DNA of 34,941 nucleotides from Patescibacteria group bacterium. GTDB lineage: Bacteria; Patescibacteriota; Patescibacteriia; UBA10025; JAHIVO01. The notes under the pieces are model-generated. The model did not search any database, was not told the DNA's origin, and saw nothing but the letters and a program-made list of their open reading frames with translations. Shown piece by piece: positions 7,699 through 17,682 of the stretch (positions are counted from its first letter, which is position 1; each line of letters begins with the position of its first letter). The DNA lies in the NCBI GenBank assembly GCA_018816445.1, contig JAHIVO010000019.1:1-34941 (forward strand), given 5' to 3'. Made by a program: the position numbers and the translations under genes.

Positions 7699-10179
7699 TT
7701 ATATAAAAGTAACCGAGGCTACTTTATCACCTGTTTCAGAAAAGCGCATAAGCCTGACACCCTGAGTGGCGCGTCCTAAGACAGAAACAGTTTTTAAAGG
7801 CAGTCTGATAACCTGGCCTTTAACCGAGATGATAATCAGGTCCTCCTGTTCAAGCTTGGCGTTGACGATGAAAGCGGCTACCGCCTTGCCTGTTTTGGGT
7901 GTAATTTTTGCTGTTCTTACTCCAGACCCGCCGCGTCCCTGGAGGCGATAATTCTTAAGGCCGGATCTTTTACCGTGACCATTTTCCATGACTACCAATA
8001 GCTGTTCATTCTGGTCAATTCTGCCCTCGTTAATTATATCCATGCCGGCAATTTTATCATCCCCTTTCAGTTTGATAGCCCGTACACCAGCAGCGTTGCG
8101 GCCCATGGGCCTGACCTGTTTTTCCCTGAAGCGGATAGCCTGGCCGTTTTCTGTGACTGTGATAATGTCATCTTTGCCGGTAGATGGTTTAACCCACTCA
8201 AGCTGGTCATCACCTTTCAGCTTAACTGCGATTAAGCCGGAGCGGCGCACTGAGGCAAAATCTTTGATATCAACTTTTTTAATAATACCTTTTTTAGTTA
8301 CCATGACCAGGTACTTAAAGTCGCCTAGTTCTTTGAATGACATGACGGCTGAAACTTTTTCATTTTGGCCGAGCTGTAGGAAATTCACAATAGCCTGGCC
8401 CTTGGAAGTTCGTGAAGCTGGCGGCACTTCATAAGCCTTTAGTTGGAAAATACGGCCGCGACTGGTGAAGAAAAGCAGGTCAGCATGAGTATTGGTAGTA
8501 ATTAATTGGTCAACTGTATCCTGCTCTTTGGTGGTTAAGCCGATAACTCCGCGGCCGCCCCTTTTTTGCGTTTTAAAAGTTTCTGGAGGAACACGTTTAA
8601 TATATCCATCAAGTGTGATCATAACCACTGTAGCTTCATCTGGTATTAAATCTTCCTGGCTGAATTCGCCGATAGGATTTGGGTTTATTTGTGTTTTTCT
8701 TTCATCCCCGAATTTTTCTTTAATTTCACTTAATTCATTTTTAATTATGCTGAATATCTTTTTTGGGGATGCTAGGATGGCCTTTAGTTCTGTTATTAAT
8801 TTTATTTTTTCTTTAAGCTCCTGTTCAATCTTTAGACGTTCCAAATTAGCCAGTTGTGATAATCTCATTTCCAGAATGGCAATAGTCTGGCGATCAGTGA
8901 ATTTGAACCTTTTCATCAGGTTGATTTTGGCCTGGTCCTTATCTTTTGAGGATTTAATGACCTTAATTACAGCATTGATGTTATCTACTGCCTTTTTAAG
9001 TCCTTTTAAAATATGAGCCCTTTCTTCAGCACGATCCAGGTCAAACTGCGTTCTGCGCCTGACCACTGACTGGCGATGTTTGATGTATTCTTCCAGTATC
9101 ATTTTTAGGTTCAATACACGCGGCTGCAGTCCGTCAATCAGAGCCAGCATATTGAAATGAAAAGAGGTCTGCAGGTTAGTCAGGCTGTATAAGCGGTTCA
9201 GGATTTTTTTTGGATAAGTATCTTTTTTAAGGTCAATAACAATACGCACGCCGTCTTTATCTGACTCATCACGCAGGTCTCTAATGCCGTCAATTTTTTT
9301 ATCCTGAACCAGTTTAGCAATATCTTCAATTAAATAGGCTTTATTAACCTGGAATGGTATTTCAGAAACAATAATTCTGAAGTTGCCGGTTTTATTCTCA
9401 ACAATTTCAGCTTTTCCGCGCATAACCACCGAACCCTTGCCTGTGCCATAGGCCTGTTCAATATCTTTTTGGTTGAAAATAATACCGCCAGTAGGAAAAT
9501 CAGGGCCTTTAATAAAACCCATAAGTTCTTCAACTGTAGTTTCGGGTTTATCAATTAAATGGACTGTACCGTCAATTATTTCCGTCAGATTATGCGGCGG
9601 GATTGAGGTGGCCATACCTACAGCAATACCCATGGTGCCGTTTAGCAGCAGTCCAGGCAGTTTAGCCGGCAATACCCTGGGCTCTTTTTGTGAGCCGTCA
9701 TAGTTGGGGATGAAGTCAACCGTGTTTCTGTCTATATCGGCCAGTGATTCCTCAGTAATGCGCATCAGCTTGGCTTCTGTATAACGCATGGCCGCAGCTT
9801 CATCACCGTCTACTGAGCCAAAATTACCCTGGCCATTAACCAGCCGGTAACGCATAGAAAAATCCTGGGCCATGCGGACCATAGAGTCATAAACCGCCGC
9901 ATCGCCATGCGGGTGGTATTTGCCCAGCACTTCACCAACTACGGTAGCTGATTTGCGGAATTTTGCTCCTGAGCGCAGTCCAATACTCCACATAGCATAC
10001 AGGATGCGCCGGTGGACCGGTTTTAATCCGTCGCGCACATCAGGCAGGGCGCGTGAAATAATTACGGACATAGCATAGTCAAGATACGAATCTTGCATTT
10101 CTTCAGTAATTTGTCGCATTTCCACCTTATCGTGTGATGACTTTTCTAATTTATCGTTTTTATCGTTATTTTTAGGCAT
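7699..10179 (-). CDS. gyrA: DNA gyrase subunit A
   Basis: [33 protein letters not shown]; catalytic Tyr context [12 protein letters not shown]-terminal GyrA repeats. Confidence 0.97.
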   Translation of the reverse strand: MPKNNDKNDKLEKSSHDKVEMRQITEEMQDSYLDYAMSVIISRALPDVRDGLKPVHRRILYAMWSIGLRSGAKFRKSATVVGEVLGKYHPHGDAAVYDSMVRMAQDFSMRYRLVNGQGNFGSVDGDEAAAMRYTEAKLMRITEESLADIDRNTVDFIPNYDGSQKEPRVLPAKLPGLLLNGTMGIAVGMATSIPPHNLTEIIDGTVHLIDKPETTVEELMGFIKGPDFPTGGIIFNQKDIEQAYGTGKGSVVMRGKAEIVENKTGNFRIIVSEIPFQVNKAYLIEDIAKLVQDKKIDGIRDLRDESDKDGVRIVIDLKKDTYPKKILNRLYSLTNLQTSFHFNMLALIDGLQPRVLNLKMILEEYIKHRQSVVRRRTQFDLDRAEERAHILKGLKKAVDNINAVIKVIKSSKDKDQAKINLMKRFKFTDRQTIAILEMRLSQLANLERLKIEQELKEKIKLITELKAILASPKKIFSIIKNELSEIKEKFGDERKTQINPNPIGEFSQEDLIPDEATVVMITLDGYIKRVPPETFKTQKRGGRGVIGLTTKEQDTVDQLITTNTHADLLFFTSRGRIFQLKAYEVPPASRTSKGQAIVNFLQLGQNEKVSAVMSFKELGDFKYLVMVTKKGIIKKVDIKDFASVRRSGLIAVKLKGDDQLEWVKPSTGKDDIITVTENGQAIRFREKQVRPMGRNAAGVRAIKLKGDDKIAGMDIINEGRIDQNEQLLVVMENGHGKRSGLKNYRLQGRGGSGVRTAKITPKTGKAVAAFIVNAKLEQEDLIIISVKGQVIRLPLKTVSVLGRATQGVRLMRFSETGDKVASVTFI

Positions 10180-10181
10180 AA

Positions 10182-10637
10182 TTACTGTTTTTGTGGGTCT
10201 TCAAATTGGGGAAAAAATTGGTTTTCAAGCTCGTTAATATATTCTTCATTGTTATTTAAACTCGCCTCAGCATCCGTTTCATCAGAATCAAGTTCATTCT
10301 TAATGTTAAAAATATCTGCTTTAATTGATTCCCAGAGATTGGCCGTAGTCTGACTTAATCTGCCAATAAGTGAATTGTCATCTTTTTGAGTTTGAGGACC
10401 GGAAATTTGCCATGATAATATCCAGATAATCACAATTACCATTGAAGATACGCCTACCAGGATCCACATAGTATTTTCTTTTTTTGGCTGATTATCTATT
10501 GGTGACAGTTTTTCTTTAGGCTTAATTTTAGGCTTGGTTTGCCCCTTCGCCTTTAGCTGTTTTTTCTCCTCTGCAGGAAGTTCTGTTTTTGGAGTATAAT
10601 TTTTATTTGGCGGGCTAATGCCGTCTAAAGGGCACAT
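10182..10637 (-). CDS. Hypothetical single-pass membrane protein
   Basis: Lys/Pro-rich N-terminus, one TM segment ([21 protein letters not shown]), directly upstream of gyrA. Confidence 0.6.
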   Translation of the reverse strand: MCPLDGISPPNKNYTPKTELPAEEKKQLKAKGQTKPKIKPKEKLSPIDNQPKKENTMWILVGVSSMVIVIIWILSWQISGPQTQKDDNSLIGRLSQTTANLWESIKADIFNIKNELDSDETDAEASLNNNEEYINELENQFFPQFEDPQKQ

Positions 10638-10641
10638 ATGT

Positions 10642-11277
10642 TTATGGTTTTAAAAATATTATTTTTGTTTCTTCTACCGGTAGATCTTTTTTAGTTATCT
10701 TTAACCTTTGTTCAACATTATCGTTTTTAATGCCCATTTCCTTGCAAAAGAGATCTTCATTATTAATCTTTTCTTTGAGTTTTGGGATTTTATAGTGCAT
10801 AGGGATAACAATTCTTGGTTCAATCTGGCTTATTACTTCAGCAGCTTTTTTGCCATCAATTGTATAAACTCCGCCTACCGGGATGAGCAGAATATCTACT
10901 CCCTCAATTTTTTCTAGCTGCTCTTGGGATAAAGTGGTGCCGAGATCGCCTAAGTGGGCAATTTTAATTTCCTCAAATACAAATATGTAAATTATATTAG
11001 CGCCTCGTTCCGCACCTTCCTTATCATCATGCCAGGAAGGTATGCCTTGGATTAAAATATTTTTTATCTCATATTCTCCCGGCGTATCAATTACAAAAGG
11101 CTGTCCGCTGATTGCCTTCACATTATTATGGTCGTAGTGGTCATGGCTGACCGTAACGACATCAGCTTTTAGGTGGGGCATATTAAGCCCAATTTTTGGC
11201 TCAAAAGGATCGGTAATAATTGTGGCTTCTTTGCCTTGTATTTTAAAACAGGCTTGTCCTAACCAAGTAATATACAT
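10642..11277 (-). CDS. MBL-fold metal-dependent hydrolase
   Basis: MYITWLGQACFKI...DVVTVSHDHYDHNN...HLGDLG...VIPMHY. Confidence 0.85.
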   Translation of the reverse strand: MYITWLGQACFKIQGKEATIITDPFEPKIGLNMPHLKADVVTVSHDHYDHNNVKAISGQPFVIDTPGEYEIKNILIQGIPSWHDDKEGAERGANIIYIFVFEEIKIAHLGDLGTTLSQEQLEKIEGVDILLIPVGGVYTIDGKKAAEVISQIEPRIVIPMHYKIPKLKEKINNEDLFCKEMGIKNDNVEQRLKITKKDLPVEETKIIFLKP

Positions 11278-11373
11278 AGTCTTTTATATATCCCTTAAGT
11301 GGGTTAATAATATCATTAAAAAGTCTTACAGTAAAGCCTATTTAATTAAGGAGTTAGTACTTATTGGGCGTAT

Positions 11374-12492
11374 TTATATTGGCAGATCCTCAATTTCTGT
11401 AGATGGAGATTGTCCCTTTGATTCAGGGTTTAATTTAGTAAATAAGGAATTATTTATATTCCATTTTATCTTGCGTTCCATGGCAAAAAAGTCGTCAGTA
11501 TTCTCCCGGCTATCCAGCAGTGTAAGCACAACGCCCGTATCAACATTTATCATTTTAATTGAAATATTAAGTGAATGCCCAGAAATTAATACAGTGCCTT
11601 TGAGATAAAGTTTAGCTTTTAAATGTTTGGCAATTTCCTTGAGGCCGTTTTCTTCATCATAGTTTGGGAGTGATTTCAAGTGAAGGTTCTCAAGAGCAAG
11701 GCTGATTTTTTTTTGTGGTATCGTTCTGAAAATACTAATACTGCTGATAATCCTTTGGACTGAGCTAGTTAATTTATCTACCAGTTCCCTGGCAATTTCT
11801 TGGCTATTGGAAAGGTTATAAAATGGCAGGATTAATACAGTAATTGGCTGTGCCCCGCTGGAGGCAGTTTGGTTTTGGATTCCACTTGTTTGATCAGTTG
11901 GCATACTGGTTTGGCCTTTGTTTTGGGATTGATTTGCAGTTATTCCACCGCCTTGGCTCATGGGAGGAGGGGTAATTCTTTTGTCAGTATCTGTCTTATT
12001 ATTATCAGTCTGGTTTTCCATTTTTCTTTTTTCCATCTCAATGTCTCTAGCCCGCTGATGCTGGTGCTCTGTTTTTAAACCTAGTTCACGCCTTTTTTGC
12101 CTGGCAATCTCCTCTTTCGTTGGTCCAGTTGGTGCTTCAGCGGTGATTTGTTCAGTGGCAGCTTTTTTATAAATTTTGTTCAGCCCAATATCGCTTACTT
12201 CACCCTGCCTGCCTATGCGTATGCCGATTTTTTTCTGGGCGATTTCGCTGACATGCAATTTATCGCTTTGTTTAGCTGACTGAATGACATTCTTGAAAAA
12301 TCTTTTTGATTCATACTTAGAGAGGGTAGTATTCTTTTTGGAATATACGTATTTGCTTAATGTCTTGTTATCTCTTAGGAATTTCTTAAAACGGGTATCA
12401 TTGATCTTCTGCCCTGTATGGGTTCTTAAAACACCCTTAATGATATTTTTTGCTGTTCCAACCTTAATTTTTGGTAGATAATCTTGGACCAT
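11374..12492 (-). CDS. Hypothetical protein with FlgO/TolB-N-like C-terminal domain
   Basis: C-terminus TVLILPFYNLSNSQEIARELVDKLTSSVQR...LYLKGTVLISGHSLNISIKMINVDTGVVL; low-complexity central linker; basic N-terminal region. Confidence 0.5.
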   Translation of the reverse strand: MVQDYLPKIKVGTAKNIIKGVLRTHTGQKINDTRFKKFLRDNKTLSKYVYSKKNTTLSKYESKRFFKNVIQSAKQSDKLHVSEIAQKKIGIRIGRQGEVSDIGLNKIYKKAATEQITAEAPTGPTKEEIARQKRRELGLKTEHQHQRARDIEMEKRKMENQTDNNKTDTDKRITPPPMSQGGGITANQSQNKGQTSMPTDQTSGIQNQTASSGAQPITVLILPFYNLSNSQEIARELVDKLTSSVQRIISSISIFRTIPQKKISLALENLHLKSLPNYDEENGLKEIAKHLKAKLYLKGTVLISGHSLNISIKMINVDTGVVLTLLDSRENTDDFFAMERKIKWNINNSLFTKLNPESKGQSPSTEIEDLPI

Positions 12493-12643
12493 ATTATTAT
12501 TTTTTTACACTGGTAATTATAGCTTTTTTTACGCCTCCATTCAATGAATTTTTCCTTATCCTCCCACGCCTTATTACCCCTTGTCAAAACCAGGGTTTTA
12601 TAGTACCATGGATGACACAAGTAAATATATCTAATAAACTCTT

Positions 12644-12674
12644 TATTGGGCTGATATTGTTAGATAGCCCAATA
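12644..12674 (+). promoter_or_regulatory. Leader hairpin upstream of rpsA
   Basis: TATTGGGCT-gatattgttagat-AGCCCAATA, about 65 nt before the rpsA ATG. Confidence 0.5.
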
Positions 12675-12738
12675 TTAAGGGACTCATTTCTCGTGAAATA
12701 CGGTGAGTGGGTTAAGACAATTTTTTTATTTATAAATT

Positions 12739-14028
12739 ATGATTACTCAAAAAGAAATTAAGCAGTCATCAAAGATGGATGAATTATTAGCTAGTTCCGA
12801 CCAGCCAGCCGTGCCTAAGGTTGGGGATGTAGTAGAAGCAACGGTTATTAGCGTATCCAACAGTGAGGTTTATTTAGATATTGAGGGCTTAACCACCGGC
12901 ATTGTACGCGGCCGTGAATTAATTGACGAGTCAGGCTTGTACAGTGATTTAAAAGTTGGTGACAAAGCTCAGGCTACAGTTCTGGAGATTGAAAATGAAA
13001 AGTGTGAAATGGAATTGTCCTTTAGGCAGGCCGGTCATCAGAAAGCCTGGGAGAATTTAGAAAAATTAATGAACGAGGGAACGGTAATCGGAATAAATGT
13101 TACTGAGGCAAATAAAGGTGGGCTGATGGTACAGGTTGGCAAGATTGACGGTTTTTTGCCCGTTTCCCAGCTGACTGTTGAACATTATCCGCGCGTTGAA
13201 GGAGGAGATAAAAGCAGGATATTAGAAAAACTAAACCAATTCATAAATACTGAATTAAAGGTGAAGGTTATTGATGTTGATGAAAAGGAAGGTAAGCTAA
13301 TCGTGTCTGAAAAAGCTGCTTGGGAACAGCAGCAGGAAAAAGTTATATCACAGTATAAAGTTGGTGATATAATTAACGGTACTATAACGGGTGTGGTAGA
13401 TTTTGGCGCTTTTATAGAGTTTGGTGATAATTTGGAGGGCTTGGTGCACATATCAGAATTAGCCTGGCAGCGGATTGATAGTCCCAGTGATTATGTAAAG
13501 GTGGGTGATAAAGTAAAAGCTAAGATTATTAGCATAGATGGTTCTCGAATCTCCCTTTCTTTAAAATCCCTACAAGTGGATCCTTGGCAAAAAGCAACGG
13601 AGAAGTATAAAATTGGCCAGCCAGTGAAAGGCAAGGTGATTAAAATTAATCCTTTTGGAATTTTTGTAGAGTTAGACAAGGAAATACATGGCTTAGCTCA
13701 TATTTCTGAACTTTCTAGTGACCGGATTAATAACCCATCGGATGTAGTAAAAGTGGGGGAATCATATACTTTTAAAATTTTATCTATTGAGCCGGATAAC
13801 CACCGTTTAGGTTTATCTATGAAAGTAAGTGAAGATAAGGTTGAATCTACACCTGTTGCTAAAGAACTAGCAAAAGAGGCCCCGGACGCAAAGAAGCCTG
13901 AGGTTAAAAAGTCTGAAGAAAAATCCGCCAAAGGCGGATCTCAGCCAAAGGTTGATCCCTCCAATTCGGCGGGCAGGCAGCCTCTGATTGGCGAAAAAAC
14001 CTCTAGCGGAAAGAAAGATAAGAAATAG
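12739..14028 (+). CDS. rpsA: Ribosomal protein S1-like, four S1 RNA-binding domains
   Basis: Repeated S1 motifs, e.g. GDIINGTITGVVDFGAFIEFGDNLEGLVHISELAW and GQPVKGKVIKINPFGIFVELDKEIHGLAHISELS. Confidence 0.92.
   Translation: MITQKEIKQSSKMDELLASSDQPAVPKVGDVVEATVISVSNSEVYLDIEGLTTGIVRGRELIDESGLYSDLKVGDKAQATVLEIENEKCEMELSFRQAGHQKAWENLEKLMNEGTVIGINVTEANKGGLMVQVGKIDGFLPVSQLTVEHYPRVEGGDKSRILEKLNQFINTELKVKVIDVDEKEGKLIVSEKAAWEQQQEKVISQYKVGDIINGTITGVVDFGAFIEFGDNLEGLVHISELAWQRIDSPSDYVKVGDKVKAKIISIDGSRISLSLKSLQVDPWQKATEKYKIGQPVKGKVIKINPFGIFVELDKEIHGLAHISELSSDRINNPSDVVKVGESYTFKILSIEPDNHRLGLSMKVSEDKVESTPVAKELAKEAPDAKKPEVKKSEEKSAKGGSQPKVDPSNSAGRQPLIGEKTSSGKKDKK
13923..13978 (+). repeat. GC-rich palindromic sequence inside the rpsA C-terminal tail
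   Basis: ATCCGCC-aaa-GGCGGAT (13923-13939), then CCCTCCaattcGGCGGGCAGGC. Confidence 0.6.
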
Positions 14029-14176
14029 AATTATTGATATTCTTACTATTTGGGATTTTAAAAAATTTAGAGTGGGGAATTTTAGATTTTTGCCCGGTTT
14101 GCCAAATTGGTGATTTTAAGTTATAATATAAGCTGATTTTATAGTTTTAATAATAATATTAGCTTTTTAAATATTT

Positions 14177-16021
14177 ATGAATAGGAGCAATATTTTTAAG
14201 AATTTTCTGGTACTGTTTGTGGTAATTCTAGTGGTCATGGCAGTATTCAGTCTGTTTACCAACTCTTTTGATAAACCTGATTTAGTCAGTATCAGCACGA
14301 TAGTTGAAAAGATAAACCAGGGAGAAGTAAAAACCATTGAAGTAGACGGGGATAAATTAAACGTGACGCTTAATAATGAAGAGCTGGTTACTTCACGCAA
14401 AGAGCCGGCTGACTCCATGAGTTCGTTATTAAGTGACTACCAGGTTGATCCGAATAAATTAACCGAAGTTGATATTGTCGTAAAGGAAGAATCAGGTTTC
14501 GGTTTTTGGGCAGGGGCAATATTGCCATTTTTATTGCCATTTATTTTGATAGTAGCCTTTTTTTGGCTAATGATGCGGCAGGTACAGGGCGCCAATTCTA
14601 AGGCTATGTCTTTTGGCCAGAGCAATGTACGGGAACAAAAGGCGCAGGGCCAAAAAAATAAGGTTACTTTCAAGGATGTAGCCGGCGTAAAAGAATCCAA
14701 GGAAGAATTAAGCGAAATTATTGATTTTCTTCGCAGTCCGGCTAAATTTTTATCCTTAGGTGCTAGGATACCCAAGGGTGTTTTACTGATTGGCCCGCCA
14801 GGTACAGGTAAAACCCTGCTGGCAAAAGCAGTAGCTGGAGAAGCAAACGTGCCATTTTTTCATATTTCTGGTTCTGAATTTGTAGAAATGTTTGTTGGTG
14901 TTGGTGCTTCTAGGGTGCGTGATTTATTCAAACGGGCCAAGAAGTCAACTCCTTGTATTGTGTTTGTTGATGAGATTGATGCAGTAGGCAGACAGCGCGG
15001 TGCTGGCCTGGGAGGCTCTCATGATGAAAGGGAGCAGACATTAAATCAAATATTAGTTGAAATGGACGGGTTTGATACCGATACTAATGTGATTGTTGTT
15101 GCCGCCACTAACAGGCCAGATGTTCTGGATCCGGCCCTCCTGCGGCCAGGTCGTTTTGACCGTCGCATCACCCTTGATTTACCGGATATCCAGGATCGCG
15201 AAGAAATTTTAAAAGTACATGCTATTAAAAAGCCTTTTGATAACGACGTGGATTTAAGGAGAGTTGCCGAAAGGACACCCGGGTTTTCCGGTGCAGATCT
15301 GGCGAATTTATTAAATGAAGCGGCCATTTTAGCTGCCCGCAGGAATAAGAAGAAAATTAATCAGATTGATTGTTTAGAAAGCATTGAAAAAGTTATGCTC
15401 GGGCCTGAACGTAAGAGCCGCGTCATGTCGGAAAAGGAAAAAAAGATTACAGCTTATCATGAGGCCGGCCACGCACTAGTAGCCCATAATCTGCTCAACA
15501 CCGATCCGGTGCAGAAGATATCCATAATTTCCCGCGGACAGGCGGCTGGCTATACTCTGAAAATGCCTACCGAAGACAAGCGCATGTACACTAAATCATA
15601 TTTTATTGACGAGCTGGCGGTCCTACTAGCAGGGCATGCAGTTGAAAAAGAGGTGTTTGGCGATATTACTACTGGTGCTTCTAATGATTTACTAGAAGCC
15701 ACCAAGCTGGCCAGGCGCTTAGTAACTGAATTCGGCATGAGTGATGTGCTAGGGCCAAGGACTTTTGGTCAACACGAAGAAATGATATTCTTAGGTAGAG
15801 AGATACATGAACGCCGTGATTACAGTGAAAAGGTGGCTCAAACCATTGACCAGGAAGTATCCAAATTTATTAATTCTGCCCATGAAGTGGCCAAAAAGAC
15901 TATAAAAAAGGCGCGTCCGTACTTAGAAGCTATAGTCAAGCGCTTACTTGACAAGGAGACTATTGAAAAGGAGGAATTTGATGCTATTTTCGTAACCAAA
16001 CCAGCAACTAAACCTATTTAA
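14177..16021 (+). CDS. ftsH: ATP-dependent zinc metalloprotease FtsH
   Basis: [51 protein letters not shown] zinc site. Confidence 0.97.
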   Translation: MNRSNIFKNFLVLFVVILVVMAVFSLFTNSFDKPDLVSISTIVEKINQGEVKTIEVDGDKLNVTLNNEELVTSRKEPADSMSSLLSDYQVDPNKLTEVDIVVKEESGFGFWAGAILPFLLPFILIVAFFWLMMRQVQGANSKAMSFGQSNVREQKAQGQKNKVTFKDVAGVKESKEELSEIIDFLRSPAKFLSLGARIPKGVLLIGPPGTGKTLLAKAVAGEANVPFFHISGSEFVEMFVGVGASRVRDLFKRAKKSTPCIVFVDEIDAVGRQRGAGLGGSHDEREQTLNQILVEMDGFDTDTNVIVVAATNRPDVLDPALLRPGRFDRRITLDLPDIQDREEILKVHAIKKPFDNDVDLRRVAERTPGFSGADLANLLNEAAILAARRNKKKINQIDCLESIEKVMLGPERKSRVMSEKEKKITAYHEAGHALVAHNLLNTDPVQKISIISRGQAAGYTLKMPTEDKRMYTKSYFIDELAVLLAGHAVEKEVFGDITTGASNDLLEATKLARRLVTEFGMSDVLGPRTFGQHEEMIFLGREIHERRDYSEKVAQTIDQEVSKFINSAHEVAKKTIKKARPYLEAIVKRLLDKETIEKEEFDAIFVTKPATKPI

Positions 16022-16042
16022 AATAAAATTAAGGAGGTTCAT

Positions 16043-17053
16043 ATGGCTAAAACATTAACTATGCCTACTTATCGGATCGTATTAAAGGAGGCATTTGATA
16101 TTGTCAAAAAGAGAAAGTTCTTATGGGTGTTTGGGTTTTTTGCCGCTCTGCTGGGAGCAGGGGGCGAGTTTGAAACTTTATTTACAAGTTATTCAAATTT
16201 GGCCCAAACATCAACTGATATTTTGAGCGTGCAATCGCTTTATCAGGGTGGTGTGATCTGGAGCATGTTTACGAACGTTAAGTATTTTATCGGTACGTAT
16301 CCATGGCAGACTTTTATTTTTATCCTGATGTTTGTGGTTTTAGGGCTGGTCCTGCTGTGGTTAGCAATCATTTCCCAAATTGCCTTATTTGATGCTGCTG
16401 CTAAATTCAAAAATAACAAAAAAGTTGGCTATGCTGAGGGGTATAGGATCGGCAATAAATTCTTTGGTCCGGTATTCCTGATTAATGTGGTGGTAAAAGT
16501 AATCCTTTATTTCCTGTTTATTGCGGTTAGTGCTCCCTTAATAACCTGGTTTCTGGTTGGAAACAGTGTTTTGGGAGGAGTAATTTTTATCATTTTGTTA
16601 TTTTTACTTTACATTCCTTTATCAATAATCGCGGCCTTTGTTGTAAAGTATACAGTTGCTTACATTGTGATTAAGGATAAAAAATGGCAGGAAGCAATTA
16701 AGTTGAGCTGGGAATTGTTCAAAAAAAACTGGCTCACAACCATTGAGATGGCTTTCATACTTTTGGTTTTTGGGATTTTAGTAGGCTTGGCAATAATTTT
16801 ATTGGTCGGAATTTCTTCCATTCCGTTTATCCTTATCAGTTTAGTAGCAATATTTATAAATTCCAGTTTATTATTTAATGCGGCCACGTTTATTGGAATA
16901 ATTGTTTGGTTTATAATAATTGCTATTCTTGGTGCGGCTTATGTGTCTTATCAGTACACGGCTTGGACATTGTTATTCCTCAAGCTGGTTGATAGAAAAG
17001 CGGAGAGCAAATTAGTGCGCTGGTTTAGCAAGATAGTTCCGGATAAGGCTTAA
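16043..17053 (+). CDS. Polytopic membrane protein of unknown function
   Basis: 336 aa with multiple hydrophobic segments; textbook AAGGAGG SD before ATG. Confidence 0.75.
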   Translation: MAKTLTMPTYRIVLKEAFDIVKKRKFLWVFGFFAALLGAGGEFETLFTSYSNLAQTSTDILSVQSLYQGGVIWSMFTNVKYFIGTYPWQTFIFILMFVVLGLVLLWLAIISQIALFDAAAKFKNNKKVGYAEGYRIGNKFFGPVFLINVVVKVILYFLFIAVSAPLITWFLVGNSVLGGVIFIILLFLLYIPLSIIAAFVVKYTVAYIVIKDKKWQEAIKLSWELFKKNWLTTIEMAFILLVFGILVGLAIILLVGISSIPFILISLVAIFINSSLLFNAATFIGIIVWFIIIAILGAAYVSYQYTAWTLLFLKLVDRKAESKLVRWFSKIVPDKA

Positions 17054-17068
17054 AAAAATTTAGAAATA

Positions 17069-17101
17069 AAAAACAAGGGCTAACAGGCCTTTGTTTTTTT
17101 A
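17069..17101 (+). terminator. Intrinsic terminator after the 16043 ORF
   Basis: AACAAGGgctaacaggCCTTTGTT followed by TTTTTT. Confidence 0.6.
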
Positions 17102-17138
17102 TCCTAAAATGCGCGTAGATGGATTAACCTCCACTTTA

Positions 17139-17200
17139 CCTGCCTGCCGCCGTGCTCCGCCACAGCGTGGCTACGCGACGGCGAGTACGGAGTTAGGTAG
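17139..17200. repeat. GC-rich palindromic element, left arm
   Basis: CCTGCCTGCCGC...GCCACagcGTGGC...GAGTACGGAG; ends are shared, inverted, with the element at 17343-17406. Confidence 0.7.
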
Positions 17201-17212
17201 AATTTCGTTTAC

Positions 17213-17288
17213 TGGTGGGCGTAGATGGATTTGAACCATCGACCCCCACTTTATAAGAGTGGTGCTCTAACCACTGAGCTATACGCCC
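17213..17288 (-). tRNA. tRNA-Ile(UAU), CCA encoded
   Basis: GGGCGTA/TACGCCC acceptor, D-arm GCTC..GAGC, anticodon arm CCACT-CTTATAA-AGTGG, T-arm GATGGTTCAAATCCATC, then A-CCA. Confidence 0.9.
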
Positions 17289-17342
17289 ACCAGTAAACGA
17301 AATTAAATAGCAGATTTTAATTATAAATATATTTCTTTTGTT

Positions 17343-17406
17343 CTATGCTCCGTACTCCGGCCCGCCCGCTCCGACTCGCGGAGCGATGTCGGGCGCGGCA
17401 GGCGGG
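17343..17406. repeat. GC-rich palindromic element, right arm (inverted relative to left)
   Basis: CTCCGTACTC...CGCTCCGactcgCGGAGCG-type core...GCGGCAGGCGGG. Confidence 0.7.
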
Positions 17407-17421
17407 TAAGAGTGGTGCTCT

Positions 17422-17462
17422 TTGTCCGCCGAACCCTGAATTTGTTTCAGGGGAAGGAGGAT
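17422..17462. repeat. Palindromic insert in the D loop of the outer tRNA-Ile copy
   Basis: CCCTGAA...TTCAGGG hairpin between two tRNA-matching pieces. Confidence 0.65.
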
Positions 17463-17473
17463 AACCGACTGAG

Positions 17474-17529
17474 TCCCGATCGCCGATTCGGCGATCGGGG
17501 ATCCTCGATTACGCAAAGCGGAATCGGGA
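17474..17529. repeat. Palindromic insert with terminal inverted repeats TCCCGAT/ATCGGGA
   Basis: Contains GATCGCCGattCGGCGATC-type palindrome; lies between two tRNA-matching pieces. Confidence 0.65.
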
Positions 17530-17617
17530 CTATATGCGTATGAGATTTATGCTAGTTTTTTTAGTATATTCTAAATTATTGATATGGTAAAGTGAGTCAT
17601 AATGGCTCACCCTTTTT

Positions 17618-17660
17618 TATATAAAAAAACCCGAGAACAGCGATGTCATCGGGTCTTTGG
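17618..17660 (-). terminator. Intrinsic terminator for the 17683 ORF
   Basis: Minus strand ACCCGA...TCGGGT followed by TTTTTT. Confidence 0.7.
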
Positions 17661-17682
17661 AGTACGTAATTATGAAGGAACA

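Larger units (their letters stand above)
17110..17539 (-). pseudogene. Broken outer copy of tRNA-Ile(UAU) interrupted by palindromic inserts; encloses an intact tRNA-Ile
   Basis: Minus-strand pieces ACGCATATAG (17530-17539), CTCAGTCGGTT (17463-17473), AGAGCACCACTCTTA (17407-17421) and TAAAGTGGAGGTTAATCCATCTACGCGC (17111-17138) align in order to the intact tRNA. Confidence 0.7.

Noticed and set aside
9330-9554. Minus-strand ORF inside gyrA, plus many plus-strand shadow ORFs across gyrA, infB and rny
   Set aside because: Alternate frames of clearly conserved genes with no independent start signals.
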